Assembly: GCA_013397455.1 (NCBI GenBank)
Contig: VYZB01000190.1
Span: 1,247,705-1,311,704, forward strand
DNA: 64,000 nt
Source of the DNA: Crotophaga sulcirostris
Taxonomy: Eukaryota > Chordata > Aves > Cuculiformes > Crotophagidae
Reading direction: 5' to 3'
The translations under genes were made by a program, and so were the position numbers. Below, piece after piece: positions 50,627 to 63,735 of the stretch. Every line of letters starts with the position of its first letter. Position 1 is the stretch's first letter. Below the pieces are notes generated by a model, which was not told where the DNA came from, did no database searches, and saw only the letters and a program-made list of their open reading frames with translations.

Positions 50627-53600
50627 AAATATTAGTTCATTTAGGCTGCCAAATTTCAGATACTCCGACACAAATTTTTTTTAAAATCTTAAAAGTGCAG
50701 GCAGGGAAATTAGTCTGAGGAGATCATTAGCCTAAGGAGATACTAACATCTTGTCATGGGTGTTAGGCTTATTCTCAGGTCCTTTTGAGAATTCCTGTAG
50801 GCATGTTTTTTTCCACTTTTGATACCTAAATATTTTGAAAAATATGGCCCTTAGCAGCCTTGTTTTCCGAATATTTAGGATTGCTCTAGCACTTTGTATA
50901 TCCGGTACACAACTCAAGTATACTTAGCTTGCAGATGTGAGCACTCAGCACTTTTATAAACCAGTCCCCATATACCTTGGATTAGATGTTTACAAGAATT
51001 CTTTCTTCTTGCTTATCTTTCACTCATTAATTCATTTTTTCTTATGTAACTGTATATCATTCTTTACTTTTCCCCTTTACTTCAATATTCTGGTTACTTT
51101 AATAGACAACATCTCAAGTCCTTTGCCAGGAGGATGGTGAAGTTAATAGTTTCTTCCTCCTCAACTGTGTGTAAATTCAGTGCTGTTTTTTCTTTTTAAT
51201 AAAACCTACACCTAGGTCTTTCTTCATTGACTTGCAATTTCAAATAACTTCTGAATTTATTCTATATGGTGCGTATTGCATATGTCAGATACTTGTTTCT
51301 TCTTCTCTTGGTGACTCCTAAGATGTTTCACTGACCTTAAGGAGATGCATTCCTTTAATGCTCAATAGCTGATAATGAAAAAGTTGTATACAGCCCTGAA
51401 GCCTCTGGGCTTGGGCCCACGCTTCCATGGCCCCTCCTAGCACACTGCACTTGTTTTGCACTATACCACATTATTATTCTGGACTCATAGATAATTTATT
51501 CTACAAAAATTAACTACCAGAATACCTGCCTATAACCAGTACTTTCTTACAGGAAATATATTAACATTACAACAGAAATAGTTGCTGCACACAAAATTCT
51601 ACAAAGCTGAGCAAGGCTAAAATAAATTGCAATATGGTTATGTCCACCTGGTCATTAGGCAACTGCAGTGCCAACTAAGCAAACTGAAACAAACCTTCAG
51701 ACTGACAAAAGCAAGACCAGAGAAGGAGAGTTTGAAAAGCCTCATCCTGAGTTCTTGCAGTTATTAAAATTAGATGAAGTGAATCTAGTCTTTGGAGACC
51801 AAGCTACAACCAGGCTACTACCAATGGTGAGGAACAAAAAGCTGTGTTCCTCAGCCTGCTGTAGTATTCATGGTACATATACAGCTGCAGAGCTCTTTGG
51901 GTTGTACCAGTCATCAAATGCAATATAGACTGAAATCCTAAAAGCTTTCCAACATTTTAATTTCTAATGTGTAATGATTTCCTATGAATTTCCAAGAGTT
52001 AAATTCCTACTGTAGAGATTGCAATATGAAAATTATATCTCACCAATGAGACTGACTTTTTTTCTTCAGTCTTAGTCTAAATTCACTACTCAAAGGAATG
52101 ACTCAGTTGATTGGCTAATGATGGCCCAAGCTCTGTTCTAAATTAATAGATAAAGGTAGGTTGGACCATGAAGCTAAGACAAAAAGGGTCTTCGTTAGGC
52201 GGCTTGTAGGGGAGAGTGAAAGCCATGTCAGTATTTCTGGATGGTTCCCTCCTTGACGTGGTGTGGGCAGACTCTGACTTTTTCCACATTTGCATATGGA
52301 CCACAATAATAGTGTGTAATAGTAATAGTGACCTCTGCCAGCACTGTAAAATTTTAGAAGAGGAAAACTAAGCAACATATGCGGTGCCCTGGAGTGTTTC
52401 CTCTACCTTGCATACTGTGATTTGGTGGATCTGCAACATAAATGTTTCCAAGTATAGTCTTGTCTGGGTCGCATGTGGAATGAGGTAGTTTTCTTTTTTG
52501 ATGTTCACCTCCAGTATGCTGAGGGTACTCTAGTACCAGGAAATGTCTGTATTGGGAGATAAAGCCATTAGGATGCTGATGGAGAATTTTGATAAAGCAG
52601 TTTTGCTGCAGCTAAAGCAAGACACCTGGAAACACCACCTAGGTCTTTGGATTTCCAGCCAAGCCATTAAGCAAGAAAGTAAACCCAAACCACATAGAAC
52701 TAGATTCTGGGCTCAAGCTTACATCAGTACCTCCTTCTAAAGTCACTGCCAGTTACCTATCTATATCCTGGGGCAGAAAGTGGTCTTTAAAAGTAATTAA
52801 ATGACTCTTGTTTATTGCCATCAGTGGATTAGTGTGGTGGATTGATGCAATCTGTGGGAAACCACTCAGCAGGCACCACAAAGCACTCTGTAAAATGTCT
52901 ATCTATTGTGAATCTTGTGAGCCTGCAAAACTTGTGAGGCTCACACAATCCCTAGCAAACCATTGAGCTGGGATCAAACACTTTCCAGCTGATATCATTG
53001 ACTGTACACTATCTTATGCTGTAACGGCATATAATGCATGTAATGTGTGCTGCTTTTGAGTAATGAACAGATATTGCAGAAGGCACACAGGAATGTTAAA
53101 AAGTACTTTCTACCTGAATAAATCTTTAAAGACATACAACTGTAAAATAATATTTTGATATACATGGTAGTAATAAAACATGATTTAAAGTAAGTAGTGA
53201 TTATTACAAAATTATTATATTTTACTTGTTTATGAATAGGTTCCAAAACTAAGTCCAGATTTGGAAGTCTGAGACAACTATTTAGCATGCATCTCTTAAA
53301 CCTGCTCATAGGAGGGGCTGGAGGCACATCTTTGGAATTCCTTGGGTTTTTTGAGGATTGAAATTAACATTTTCGTCTCTTCATTTAACATATTTTAACA
53401 AAAAAATATTCATACCGTAAATGAAACTTTAATGAAAATAGCCTAGATTCCTGGCTGATGATAGAAAAGAATACTTCCTGGTGCATTTAAGAAATGCAAG
53501 CTGGTGTTTTTGTCATAGAAAGAAGGCTATTACCTACATTCATCTAACATTATCTGTTCTTTGTGAGCTCTCCTCTGCATCTTCTGCTCATTGTGCTGTT

Positions 53601-55258
53601 TTCCGTTACCAATCAAATCCCTTTACTCAACAGAAGATGATTATTTTACCACAGAACAATGATGCACTAAATGAAGATTCGCCTTAGTCAGAAATACATT
53701 GCTGCGCATTGAAACAATTTAGATCTACTCTACTCTGCTTAACAGCAAACCATGAGCCATTTCTGATACAAAGTATTATCAGACTTAATTTTTTTCAAGT
53801 TTGACTAAATTCTGATGCTCTGTCCTTGGCATTTTCTACTAACTGGTTGGATATCTCTCAACTTAAGAGTATAGCCATGCAGATGACTTTTTGCTTAGTT
53901 TGAAATGACCCTAAATATATTCCATGGCAGCTTTTGAGCAACCATTACCAATTATTATATATCAAAAGCCAAGGACGCTGATGGGGAAGGTGTCATTTTT
54001 ACTGACCAGGAAGACCAAATCTTATTTTGAGACTGTAGTTTAGTTCCTAAACTGCTCATGGAGGAGGTAATCAGAGATAGATAGCCCTGTGCCTAATATC
54101 AATTATTTTTCCTTCTAACTGAATTATTCAAGCTGGACTGAAACAAGAGTGGCAGAGGAGTCACTCAGTAGGTGTTTCCTTCCAGGCTGTTGATGAGAGA
54201 GGTTGCGCAGGGCTGCAATAGGGTAGTTAGGAACTGAGCCTTAACCTTTGGTAACAGAGGTCAACGGTTTCTTGAATGTAGCAAAATTTTGATAGGCTTT
54301 TGAAACTCCACTTATTCTCAGTTTATTGGAAAAAATTCCAGGAGGAAGTCAAATGATCTCAGAAATTTTCTGTGACAGCTATTTTGATCCTTTGTGTGAC
54401 CTCACATCACATCAGTTCAGCGGACTAAATTCTCCTCTGAAACAGGTCTTAAGACTTTCCTTTTTTTGTGACAAAGGGCCTATCTACTGTATAGTCTGAA
54501 AGACACTAAAGTGCTAACACACTCCATTGTTAACTCAGATTCAGCTGCTATGTGTATTATATATATTTGCAATATGATTTTGATGCACATTAGACTTCTT
54601 TTTGTAATGTTAGGTACCCTGTACTAAGGTTAAAGTTGTCTCCATTCTTTTTTGTAGGATATAAATTGAGTTTCAAGATGGCACTTAAATTTAATAGTTG
54701 TTGGTAAGAGTAAAATCAGTCATCAAGGTTCATCTTACAGCCCATTGTGTGGTTCAATATTTTAGAAAATGTTTTAGACATTGAGTTGGCTCCAAACCAT
54801 GTCTAAGACAATGAAAAAATTCTATTAGTTGCAGTGGCTTTGGAATATGCCCAAAGGTATATTGACTGGAATCACTAGGAAAACCCTTTCAGCCTCCAGT
54901 ATTAACCTACATTAAAACCTCAGTGATGCTTAGAAGAATAAAGAAAGAAATATATCTTTGACTGACAGTGGACTCTTTCAGCTTCTTGTGCAACTCAGTT
55001 TTGTAATTCAGAAAATTACTGTCCTTACTGTTTCTTTACCTTCCAATGAGTAGCAAGGTAGAGACTTGGTTTTCTCAGTATTTTTTTTCTTTGTATTTGG
55101 AAAAGAGTTTATTCAAGCTTGAAAAGTTTAAATCAAAGCTGACGTCTTCTTAAGAGCTACATTCTTGTTCAACTACAAGCTAAGGGACTGCGTACTTCTA
55201 ACTTGCACTGTAGGGAAGAATAATTCTGTTCATTGAAGGAACTATTAGATGAAATTGT
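50627..55258. other. AT-rich noncoding sequence
   Basis: No supported gene is seen. The 86-codon + frame at 51668-51928 and the 110-codon - frame at 52995-53327 have no recognised domain. No transposon ends or tandem arrays stand out in this 4.6 kb. Confidence 0.55.
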
Positions 55259-55331
55259 TTGGCCTGCACTAGGCAGCAGGTCAGACTAGATGAGCTTAGT
55301 GGTCCCTGGTGACCCTAAAATACGAGTCTGT
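55259..55331 (+). mobile_element. Old CR1-type 3' tail
   Basis: GGCAGCAGGTCAGACTAGAT, GAGCTTAGTGGTCCCT, then GACCCTAAAATACGAGTCTG resembles the 3' end of the older CR1 group found in turtles, crocodiles and birds (GGTCAGACTAGATGATC..GGTCCCTTCTGGCCTTAAAATCTATGA). It is a different terminus from the other CR1 copies here and more diverged, so it is probably an older insertion. Confidence 0.65.
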
Positions 55332-57137
55332 AGTTTGCTTGTAGTTGCCACTTAAGTCCTTATCACCATTACTTTGAGTAATTTATAATTCTCAGAATTA
55401 CCTCCATCAGTCTGAAATTACTACCTGAAATACTATTTTAAAGAGGATTTTTTTCCCACTTAATGATAATCTCAGAGGCCTGAACTAACACTGGGAATTT
55501 TGGCTTCATGCAACAGTAGGCTAAACTACCTCTTCAGTTCTACTTAGTAGCATCCACAGCCAAAAGTTAGATAAGTACGTTTTCCACACAGTCATTAGAG
55601 AAATATTTTGATCACTGAAAGGTATCTCAGAACAAGATTCACAATACAGAATTGTGAATTCACTGTACGGAATTTCTAAAGAAATTAGGAGGAGTTGCTA
55701 AAGTTAAAAACTTTGCTTAAAGACCGCTTCTTTGTGAGACAGAGATGCCTAAATCCAAGATGGGCAGACACACCTTTGTGCACTCATTAACTCTTTCCTG
55801 CATTTGGATACTGAAGTCGGTACCTTTTTGTAAAGGAATAATCCACTCATAGAGCAAGTGGAAGCTTCAGTCCTCTATTTGTCATCCCATCTTTACTATC
55901 AAGATATAAGATATGATGTTATATACTAACATGAGTCTCTGGTGATTGTGTCATTCTAATTTATATAGATACTTATTTTGAGTGAATGCTTAAATATCTG
56001 GTCTACTAATTCATGCATACTGTGCCTGGCTCAAGGTCAGTGCAGAGTAAATATGTTGACTCTTTAGAGGACAGGGATATCTCCTCCTGTGGGTTTATGC
56101 CATGTGGTTCGAGCACATGCTCTAGATCAGAACCCCACAGCTAAGGAAGTGTAAAAGTACTTGTGTGTCCCACTGCATTTTAGGCACAAAACAGACAGAG
56201 AACTGTTCATTATGGCCAAGAATTAAGTAACTAAGTGCCATAGAGGTTTTGCTGACAAAAAGGAGGGTCTTCAAGTGATTCCCATGAGGCAGTTTTGAAT
56301 TTAATTGCCTGAAGAAGCAGCTGTTTGACCAAAACCACTGTTCTTGGTTCTTGATTTCCTTCCATCTCCCTTCCCCGCTCCAGCCCCAAAATTCTCTTCT
56401 AAGGTCAACACTGTACCACTGTATCATCTCTGTTCTGAGGAGGGACTGGAGTGCTGCAGGTACAAAGAGGCGTTATACTAGAAAAAAATCACAGACACAT
56501 ACTTCCAGAGGACAGAAGAGAAAAGGCTCTGGAGTTGGGTGCAGAGAAGTAATTCATGGGTCTCATTATTGGAGATATAACATGCATTTTTTCCTTAGTG
56601 ACCAGTTTAAAACATTGGCTGGCAGAACAAAAGGCATCCTGCTGTTGGTGCAACCAACCATGCCTTTTGGGAATGTTTAGTGATGCTAGTAGTGGGCTGA
56701 GTCCTTCTCACTCGGGAACAAATATAATTCTGAATGTTTCTATACACATATTTTAAAAATGGAATAGTATATCTGTGACTTCTGATTCTTTGGGAACACA
56801 CAAGAGAAACTAAACTCTGGCCCAGCAAGTAGAATTGGGTGACTTATTGCCATCTTACAATACAATACTAAAGACTGTACTCTTGAAAACTTTTTTGTTT
56901 CTACTCCCTGGGAGAAAATGGAAATCTACATCCAAAACTTACATGGAAAAAAATACACGGAAAAAGAAAAAGTTAAGAGCTTACTCCTTTTTTGGATAAA
57001 ATTGCGAGAAACACTGGCCATACTCTCAGTCAGCTATGACTGACAGCAGTGAAAACAGACTGATTTTGGCAATGGAGGCTCTGACCCATCAGGCTTCCTT
57101 TTAATCAGAATGCTGACTGTGGCAAAAACAAATGACA
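55332..57137. other. AT-rich noncoding sequence
   Basis: No supported gene is seen. The overlapping frames of about 65-110 codons at 56122-56828 on both strands are unrecognised. Composition rises slightly in GC near 56.3-56.6 kb. Confidence 0.55.
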
Positions 57138-57329
57138 TAGAATCATCTGATTGGAAAAGACATTTGAGATCATTGAGTCCGACTGTACCTGTTCACTTAC
57201 TAAACCAGATCCCTGAGAAACTCATCTACCCATCTTCTAAACACCTCCAGGAATGGTGACTCTACCACCTCCCTGGGCAGCTGTTCCAGTTCCTGACCAC
57301 TCTTTCAGTGAAGAAATTTTTCCTGATGT

Positions 57330-58327
57330 CTAGTCTGAACATCCCCGGCGCAACTTGCAGCCATTTCCCCTATCACCTGTCCTATCACCTGTCACTTGGG
57401 AGAAGAGACCAACACTCACCTCGCTACAACCTCCTTTCAGGGAGTTGTAGACAGTGATGAGGTCTCCCCTCAGCCTCCTCTTCTCTAAGCTAAAGAACCC
57501 CAGTTCCCTCAGCTGCTCCTCGTAAGACTTGTTCTCCAGCCCCTTCACCAGCCTTGTTACCCTTCTCCGGACACGCTCCAGCACCTCAATGTCCTTCTTG
57601 GAGTGAGGGGCCCAGAACTGCACACGGCAATCGAGGTGTGGCCTCTCCAGTGTGGAGTACAGGGGCACAATCATTACCCTGGTCCTGCTGGCCATGCTGT
57701 TTCTGGTACAGGCCAAGATGCCTTTGGCCTTCTTGGCCAGTTGAGCACACTGCTGGCTCATATTCAGTTGTTTTTCAACCAACACCCCCAGGTCCTTCTC
57801 TGGCAGGCATTTCTCCAGCCATTCTCCCCCAGGTCTGTAATGCTGCCTGGGATTGTTGTGTCCCAAGTGCAGGACTCAGCACTTGACCTTGTTGAACCTC
57901 ATCCAGTTGGTTTCAGCCCATCGATCCAGCCTGTCCAGATTCCTCTGCAGAGTCTCCCTTCCTTCAAGCAGATTGACACTACCACCCAGCTTAGTGTCAT
58001 CTGCAAATTTAGTGAGGGTACACTCAATCTCTTCACTCAGATCATTGATAAAGATATTGAACAGAACTGGACCCAACACTGAGCCCTGTGGAACACCACT
58101 TGTGACTGGTCTCCAACTGGATTTAACTCCATTTACCACCACCCTTTGGGCCCGGCCATCCAGCCAGTTTTTTACCCAGCAGAGGGTGTGCCAGTCCAGG
58201 CCAATGACAGCCAATTTCTCAAGCAGAACACTGTGAGAAATGGTGTCAAAGGCTTTACCAAAGTCCAAGTACACCACATCCACAGCCTTTGCCTCAGACA
58301 TTAAATGGGTAACTTTGACATAGAACG
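57330..58327 (-). pseudogene. CR1 ORF2 remnant: C-terminal half of reverse transcriptase and C-terminal region
   Basis: The frame starts inside the element at about 58325. The first part reads to a TGA at 57876-57878. It carries reverse transcriptase landmarks in order: [12 protein letters not shown] (palm, first catalytic aspartate region, about 58239-58274), [20 protein letters not shown] (about 58041-58100) and FADD (57996-58007). FADD is the catalytic pair in the form CR1 uses. After the TGA the same frame continues ([11 protein letters not shown], then [19 protein letters not shown], then [16 protein letters not shown]) to a TAG near 57330, beyond which frameshifts separate the rest of the C-terminus. 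The TGA sits where a CGA arginine codon is expected in CR1, so it probably came from one CpG decay. TGDR is duplicated in frame by the 12-bp repeat. In a full element this protein copies CR1 RNA into DNA at the insertion site; here it is dead. Confidence 0.93.
57369..57392. repeat. 12-bp tandem duplication inside CR1 ORF2
   Basis: CCTATCACCTGT occurs twice in a row on the + strand. On the coding (-) strand this repeats four residues (T-G-D-R) without shifting the frame. It is not in the usual CR1 sequence as I remember it, so it could mark this copy or its source lineage. Confidence 0.9.
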
Positions 58328-60918
58328 TGTTTACTATAAAATGAGGGTATGCATATACATATGTGTGTTTTTTTGATGAATAGAAAAATGAAAATCTTTC
58401 AAGGATCAATTATTTCTAAACTAAAGAGAAAATGCTTCTAGCTTTTTTTTCTGGCACAGATATCCATCAAACAATAACAGGGCATCTGTTGAATAGACAT
58501 GCACGTGCAGTGCAAGCAGGCTTAATTTTTATTTGTTGCTCATAAAAGATGTTGCCACACTTTTATGTATTCCATTTTGTATAAACATTTAAGTGAATAA
58601 ATGAATAAAGTACAGTTGCAATGAATAAATGCCAATAAAGATTGTGATTAAATACAAAGCAACACAGCAGGAATTTCAGTAGATTGAGACTGTAGTCACA
58701 TCTACTCAAAAGGGTGTTAAAAGTATGCTTCAGACTCCCTGCTGTCGTTTTGAAACAACAAGAATGCCTGTTGCTCCGATGCTTCCCAAAGCAAATCACT
58801 TCATAGACTGAATCTCTTCCTGAAGGAAATTCAGGTGTTAATTCTTATCATTAACATAGATCTCTGCTACATGGCTTATTTGAATGGTTTATTCATTATT
58901 GGTGTTTTACTAGTTTGTAGGGGAAAAGTTTTGATGCATTAATAAAGAACACACGTAGAAGGAGTAGCACAATGGTTTTAAATTAAAAATATTCAACAAT
59001 TGAAATGTTTTTGTCATATTTTTGTTTAATTCTTCAAAAAATTATTCTAGATACATTTTACTACTTAAAAATTCTTTGCTGTATTAGTTATTAGTTGATT
59101 TCAGTGTTTAATATATAACAAAACATTCACAACTGTGTCCTTCCTGACTGCTGTCTCCAGCAAGCACCCTAGTTCTCCCCACCCAGGGAAAGGAACAGGC
59201 TGGACCATACTAGAGCAATAGATAGGCCCTCTGAGCTCGTACAAAAAAAGATAAATTGTGTCTCTTTGTTGTGTTAATCAACTTCTACATTTTAGGTCCT
59301 ATTTCGCAATTACATGTTAGATTGACTGTAAGATGCTGGTCTTCAGTCATTTTAAACAGCTGCTGCCAGATACTCAAAGAGAAAAGTATGATAAGTGTTG
59401 GCAAATACTTACTAAAACAGTGTAGCTCAGTCAGCTAGTCCCCAAAACTATCTACTATGCAGAGTAAACGAGGTGAGTGGCACCCACGTGGTTTAGTTTA
59501 TTATAGTTTTAAACACTTCCTCAGCAAATTCTTTCCATGTTCTCATTGCTTCTGCGTACGTGCATCAATGGTCAACTCTAATGGTTTTTGTGTTAAATGC
59601 CCTATGAACTCTTTCCCATCAGTTGGGTCAATTACAGGACAATTCATCTGTTCTTAGCAAGAATTATGGGATATTACTTGAGAAGTAACGAAAGGTGATT
59701 GATTTTCTCAGCTCATGCTAAATGTGCTTCTGTCAGAGCATAATTCAAGGGCCTTCCCATCACAGTATTTCTAGGTAGTTAGAGTTTCAGTTAGCACAGG
59801 TTTAAATCACTTCTAAAAGCTGATTAAAAGTTATTATTTGTTGATGGGAAATCTAATAATACTGACTGGCAAATGCCCCAGTTAACTCTTTAGTGAAGGA
59901 ATCACTAAATGTGTGCAGGGCAGCAAATGCCAAGGTGCATTTGCTAAATGACACATTTATCTCACCTGAAAAGTAAAAGGAACTTCTAATAAATTCATAA
60001 CCTAAGTGTGCAAAGTGCAAAATATGCTGTCCATTCTCCAAAAAAAGTTTACAATTTGAAGAACTGTTCTTGCTACCAGAGAAGTCACAGGATTCCACAT
60101 TTTTTAAGCCACCAAATCCTAAGAATCTTTGACAACACAAATAGAATTGTTTTCCTTAAAACCTGTATCTCTAATAACTGAAGTGTTAATGATATTGTAC
60201 TCAAAAATTTGCACATCTTGCAGCAGTACAACATACAACTCCTTTCATTATGACAACATAAAAGTTTAGTATTGCTGCATAATTATTAAAATTAACATCT
60301 TTTAAAACCTCAGATGAGGATAAGAACAAAACCTTTTGATGTTGATAGAATAAATGCTAATGGAGCACTTCCTAAACTTTAGTTTCATCTTGATGTTATT
60401 TTGATTAGTTAAGAAGGATCTACCTGTATCTGTTGTGCTACTGCACAAGCTTCTTTGGAATGAAAAATATCTCTCTGTACATCTGATGCAAAAGAGCAGA
60501 AGACTCCTCAGACTAGAAACTAATGAGTGGGGACCAGAGGGAAGAGAATTACAAACCCAGATACTGACACTTGTGCCTAAGACTTCCCACTAGTCCTGGA
60601 GCAGGTACTCCTGTAAAATCTTATAAATGCAGTTCCGAAATATCTCAGTGCCATTGAAAGCCACCAGTAAAATAAATAAGTAAAAAAGTCATGTACATGA
60701 TTATCTCACCTAGTCCTTTTTATATAAATGCAAGGATTGTTGAGGCTCACATTTGGATTTCACATGCACAGAATAACAACAATAACATACAGTGGAAGCA
60801 ACACGAGGTTTTGCAAGGCCTCATAAATGAAAGTGAAATATGTGGCACTGAAGAAAAAAACTTCACGAAGGCAATGAAATATTCAGCACAGAAAAATAGG
60901 AGAGGAATACTAGTAGAA

Positions 60919-60960
60919 CAGTTTCACTAGAACTAGTTTCACAGCATGTGTGAAACTGGT
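60919..60960. repeat. Direct plus inverted AGTTTCAC repeats (hairpin)
   Basis: CAGTTTCAC and TAGTTTCAC occur 16 bases apart. The second belongs to an inverted repeat: ACTAGTTTCACA (60932-60943), five bases, TGTGAAACTGGT (60949-60960), with 11 of 12 positions pairing. It contains two GAAAC/GTTTC words of the kind seen in interferon-response sites, but that is only a resemblance. Confidence 0.75.
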
Positions 60961-62397
60961 GCAGGGTGAAAAGAGAGTTGCTCTACAATCAGGTAAGCAT
61001 TTAAGCAACATCAGAGCAGTGAAAACTGAAAAGAAATTGCCTTTGAGAATGAGCTATGAGGGGAGATGAGAGAGAAGCCATATATTATATCTTGGCTGTT
61101 CACAACCCTGCCTGTTTCCTCTACGTATTCATTTCAAATTTAAGTATTAATTGTTTCTAATAGGAGTAAAAGCCCAGAAGACCAATTTGACACAGCTCAA
61201 TTAGTTTATTGATCAAAGCTATGAGACCACAGCCAATCAAACTCCTAACATATGTGTTGCCATACTCTGCTTGGCTGTTCCAGAGGTTCCAAAGCATGTT
61301 TTTCTTCTGTTGAAAAACAGGAAAGAAATATTTAAATCTTTCTTGTTATGTGGCAAATTGCAGAAAAAAAAATAACATCCTTTTGATACTTATCAAAAAA
61401 TGAGAGTGTTTTCTGCAAGTGTTGCACAGAATTTAAAGATACATTGATATTTTAACATTTGTACTTTTTTTGTGACTTTGATCTTACAAAGCTCTACTAC
61501 AAATTTTTGTGCTAGGGCTTGGGAATCATCAGAGTGTGACTGACTATTTACTAACAACAGCAGAAAGGTCTTTATCAATCAATATTTAAAAACAGTTTAT
61601 CTAACAAAAAATGATATTTTTGACTTGTAAATGTGCAGGTTAGGTATAGATACCTTTCTTGTAACTTTTGCATTTTTCAGTTTTAGTAAAGGTTCATTTT
61701 CCCCTTCAGCATTATTGACAAGGTTTTACACCTGCTAATGGTTAAAGTTTCCCATCATTTTCTGGGCTAGAACTCGTGCAAGTGGCTGAAAATATCGGTA
61801 AACTTTAAATATTTGTGTTCATGTTATAGATGGCCTGGTTTGAATATTTCTTTATGTTTTTCAGGGTAGTTTTAGCTGAAACAATGTGGAAATTTTCAGA
61901 GCACATGACTAATATTATTTTGCACCTTATAAATGTCTTCTTAAAGGTGGCTTATTATTTTAAGTCTCTGTGCTTAGGAGCAAGCACTTGACATTTGCCA
62001 AGGTGATTTCTGAAGCAATAAGAATATGTGTTTTTTACTGATTTTATGAAATATTCTCCACATTTGAGTAAGCTATAAAGTTTTGAAGTCTTATAAAGTT
62101 AATTGCACAATACTTGGTAGAAACTCATTGTTTCTGTCCTCTGAAGATACTCTTGATTCAATCTGCTCCTTATTTGCCTCCTGAGCTATGGTCCTGCCCC
62201 TGACACCCTGCATGGTCCAGCCTGGGGACCTAGGTGTTTAGGAGGATTTTCCTGTTCAGGAAAATATTCCTGTGTCTGTTGTTGCTCCTGCCTTTTCAGC
62301 AGTACTGTGACCCCAGTCTCTGTAGCTGAATTCCCATGTTACAATCAGCCCTGAGTAATGAGGCAGAAATGCAGGAAACAGCTCTAGCCGTTTTGTA

Positions 62398-62522
62398 GAC
62401 GCAGGGAAGGTGGGAAGGGATAGGAAAGATTAATAAAAAGGGAAAGGAGGAGATTATAAAAGCAGCAAAGGAAGAGACAGAGAAAAAAGTGGAGGGAAAT
62501 AAGGATAAGCTAAAGAGAAGAT
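62398..62522 (+). repeat. Purine-rich tract
   Basis: About 125 bases are dominated by A and G on the + strand (GGGAAGGTGGGAAGGGATAGG and similar), with few pyrimidines. It is low-complexity sequence with mirror-like portions and no clean tandem unit. Confidence 0.65.
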
Positions 62523-63669
62523 CAGTTGAGAATAGCTCAAAACCACTCTCCTTTAGAGGCTGAGCTGTGCTTTGATCACACTGCCAGATATTCCTTCTCC
62601 ATGTAACAAATTGCTACCATGCTGCCAATGACATTTTTCTTTCCCTCTCTGCATGGTGACCCATACAGAAGAGAAAAACCTTCTGCAGCTACTGCCTAAT
62701 CTTTTCTTTTAAGTGTTAGAATGCGCTGTGCTGCATATATGAATCCCTGCTTGATGCTATGAAGAGGACACTCGTGAAGCAGAGTCCTTCAGGAAGACCC
62801 TTTGAATAATATATACACAGACTTCCACAGGAAACCTTGTTTCTGTCATTGTTTAGCTTTTGAGAAACTCTGATTTGGAACTGTAATGTTTTTAGCAGGG
62901 ATTATTTTTGTCAGAATATACGTATATCTGTGCAACTATCTGCATTCTCTTTGAAACTAGCCTTAGCTTTTTTTTCCAAACATGAATTTTAGACTCTTCT
63001 GCCAATTAAACTAATTCTGTGGACTTTCAAATTTTTTTTTTCAACCTGCAAAGTACCTTGAAAAAGATGTTTTTCACTGACTTATTTTGTGATTGAAACA
63101 TTATTCTTGCCAGTATGCCTGGTTACTTTCCACTGCATTCAGTTCTAATAAACATAGCCTCCCAAATTTATAGTTTCTCTGCTGATTCTTTGGTGAATGC
63201 ACAAGCAGCAGTCCTACAGTACTAGTTAGATACATGTTTGCAAGGTATCTGAAACTGAAAAGAGATAATTGTGTTTAATTTCAGCTTACGAAAGTTTATT
63301 GTAAAAACTGGAATATAATCAAGTCACAATTAGCAAAGCAACTGGCTAAATTTCTTCCACTAAAAAAGCAATAACGAGGCATCACATTTGAACCCATTAT
63401 TAATGAACTAATGCATACAGTACGGAACAGTAATTTGTAAATTACTTTTAAAATGTAAACAATTTCACTTATGGAACAGCCATACAGATCACTTTTTAAA
63501 ACAAATACTTTAAAATTCAAACAAACACAAAAGAAAACACGCAATTTCTTTACAACAGATCATGTCAGTTAATAGGATTTTTCAGTACCCAGGATAATTT
63601 CAAGGGTGCAGTAGACAAATGTTGAAGGTAGACTGATTTAGGAAACATTACAATACTGAAGTACGCATC

Positions 63670-63735
63670 CCTTCTGTATTATTAAATACAGAGGGTTGTA
63701 TTCCTTCTGTATTAAAAATACAGAGGGTTGTTATT
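63670..63735 (+). repeat. 33-bp tandem duplication, each unit a hairpin
   Basis: Two 33-base units (63670-63702 and 63703-63735) share CCTTCTGTATTA and AAATACAGAGGGTTGT, differing at a few central and terminal bases. Within each unit CTGTATT pairs with AATACAG, extendable to about 11 bp with one mismatch. It is a tandem copy of a small palindromic segment. Confidence 0.9.

Larger units (their letters stand above)
57138..58327 (-). mobile_element. 5'-truncated CR1 LINE retrotransposon with reverse transcriptase remnant
   Basis: This is the largest transposon in the window, about 1.2 kb. Read on the - strand it runs from the middle of the reverse transcriptase (5' break near 58325, at FYVKVTHL) through the end of ORF2 and the 3' UTR. 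It ends in ATTCTATG near 57140, the CR1 terminal repeat unit. Full-length avian CR1 is about 4.5 kb, so the first two thirds are missing, as expected from aborted reverse transcription. Broken reading frames mean it is not active. A 12-bp tandem duplication sits at 57369-57392. Conserved + strand words such as GATGAGGTCTCCCCTCAGCC are typical of bird CR1. No clear target-site duplication was seen, which is normal for CR1. Confidence 0.97.

Noticed and set aside
57554..58236. Three + strand frames of 110-159 codons
   Set aside because: They are antisense shadows of the CR1 ORF2 remnant on the - strand.
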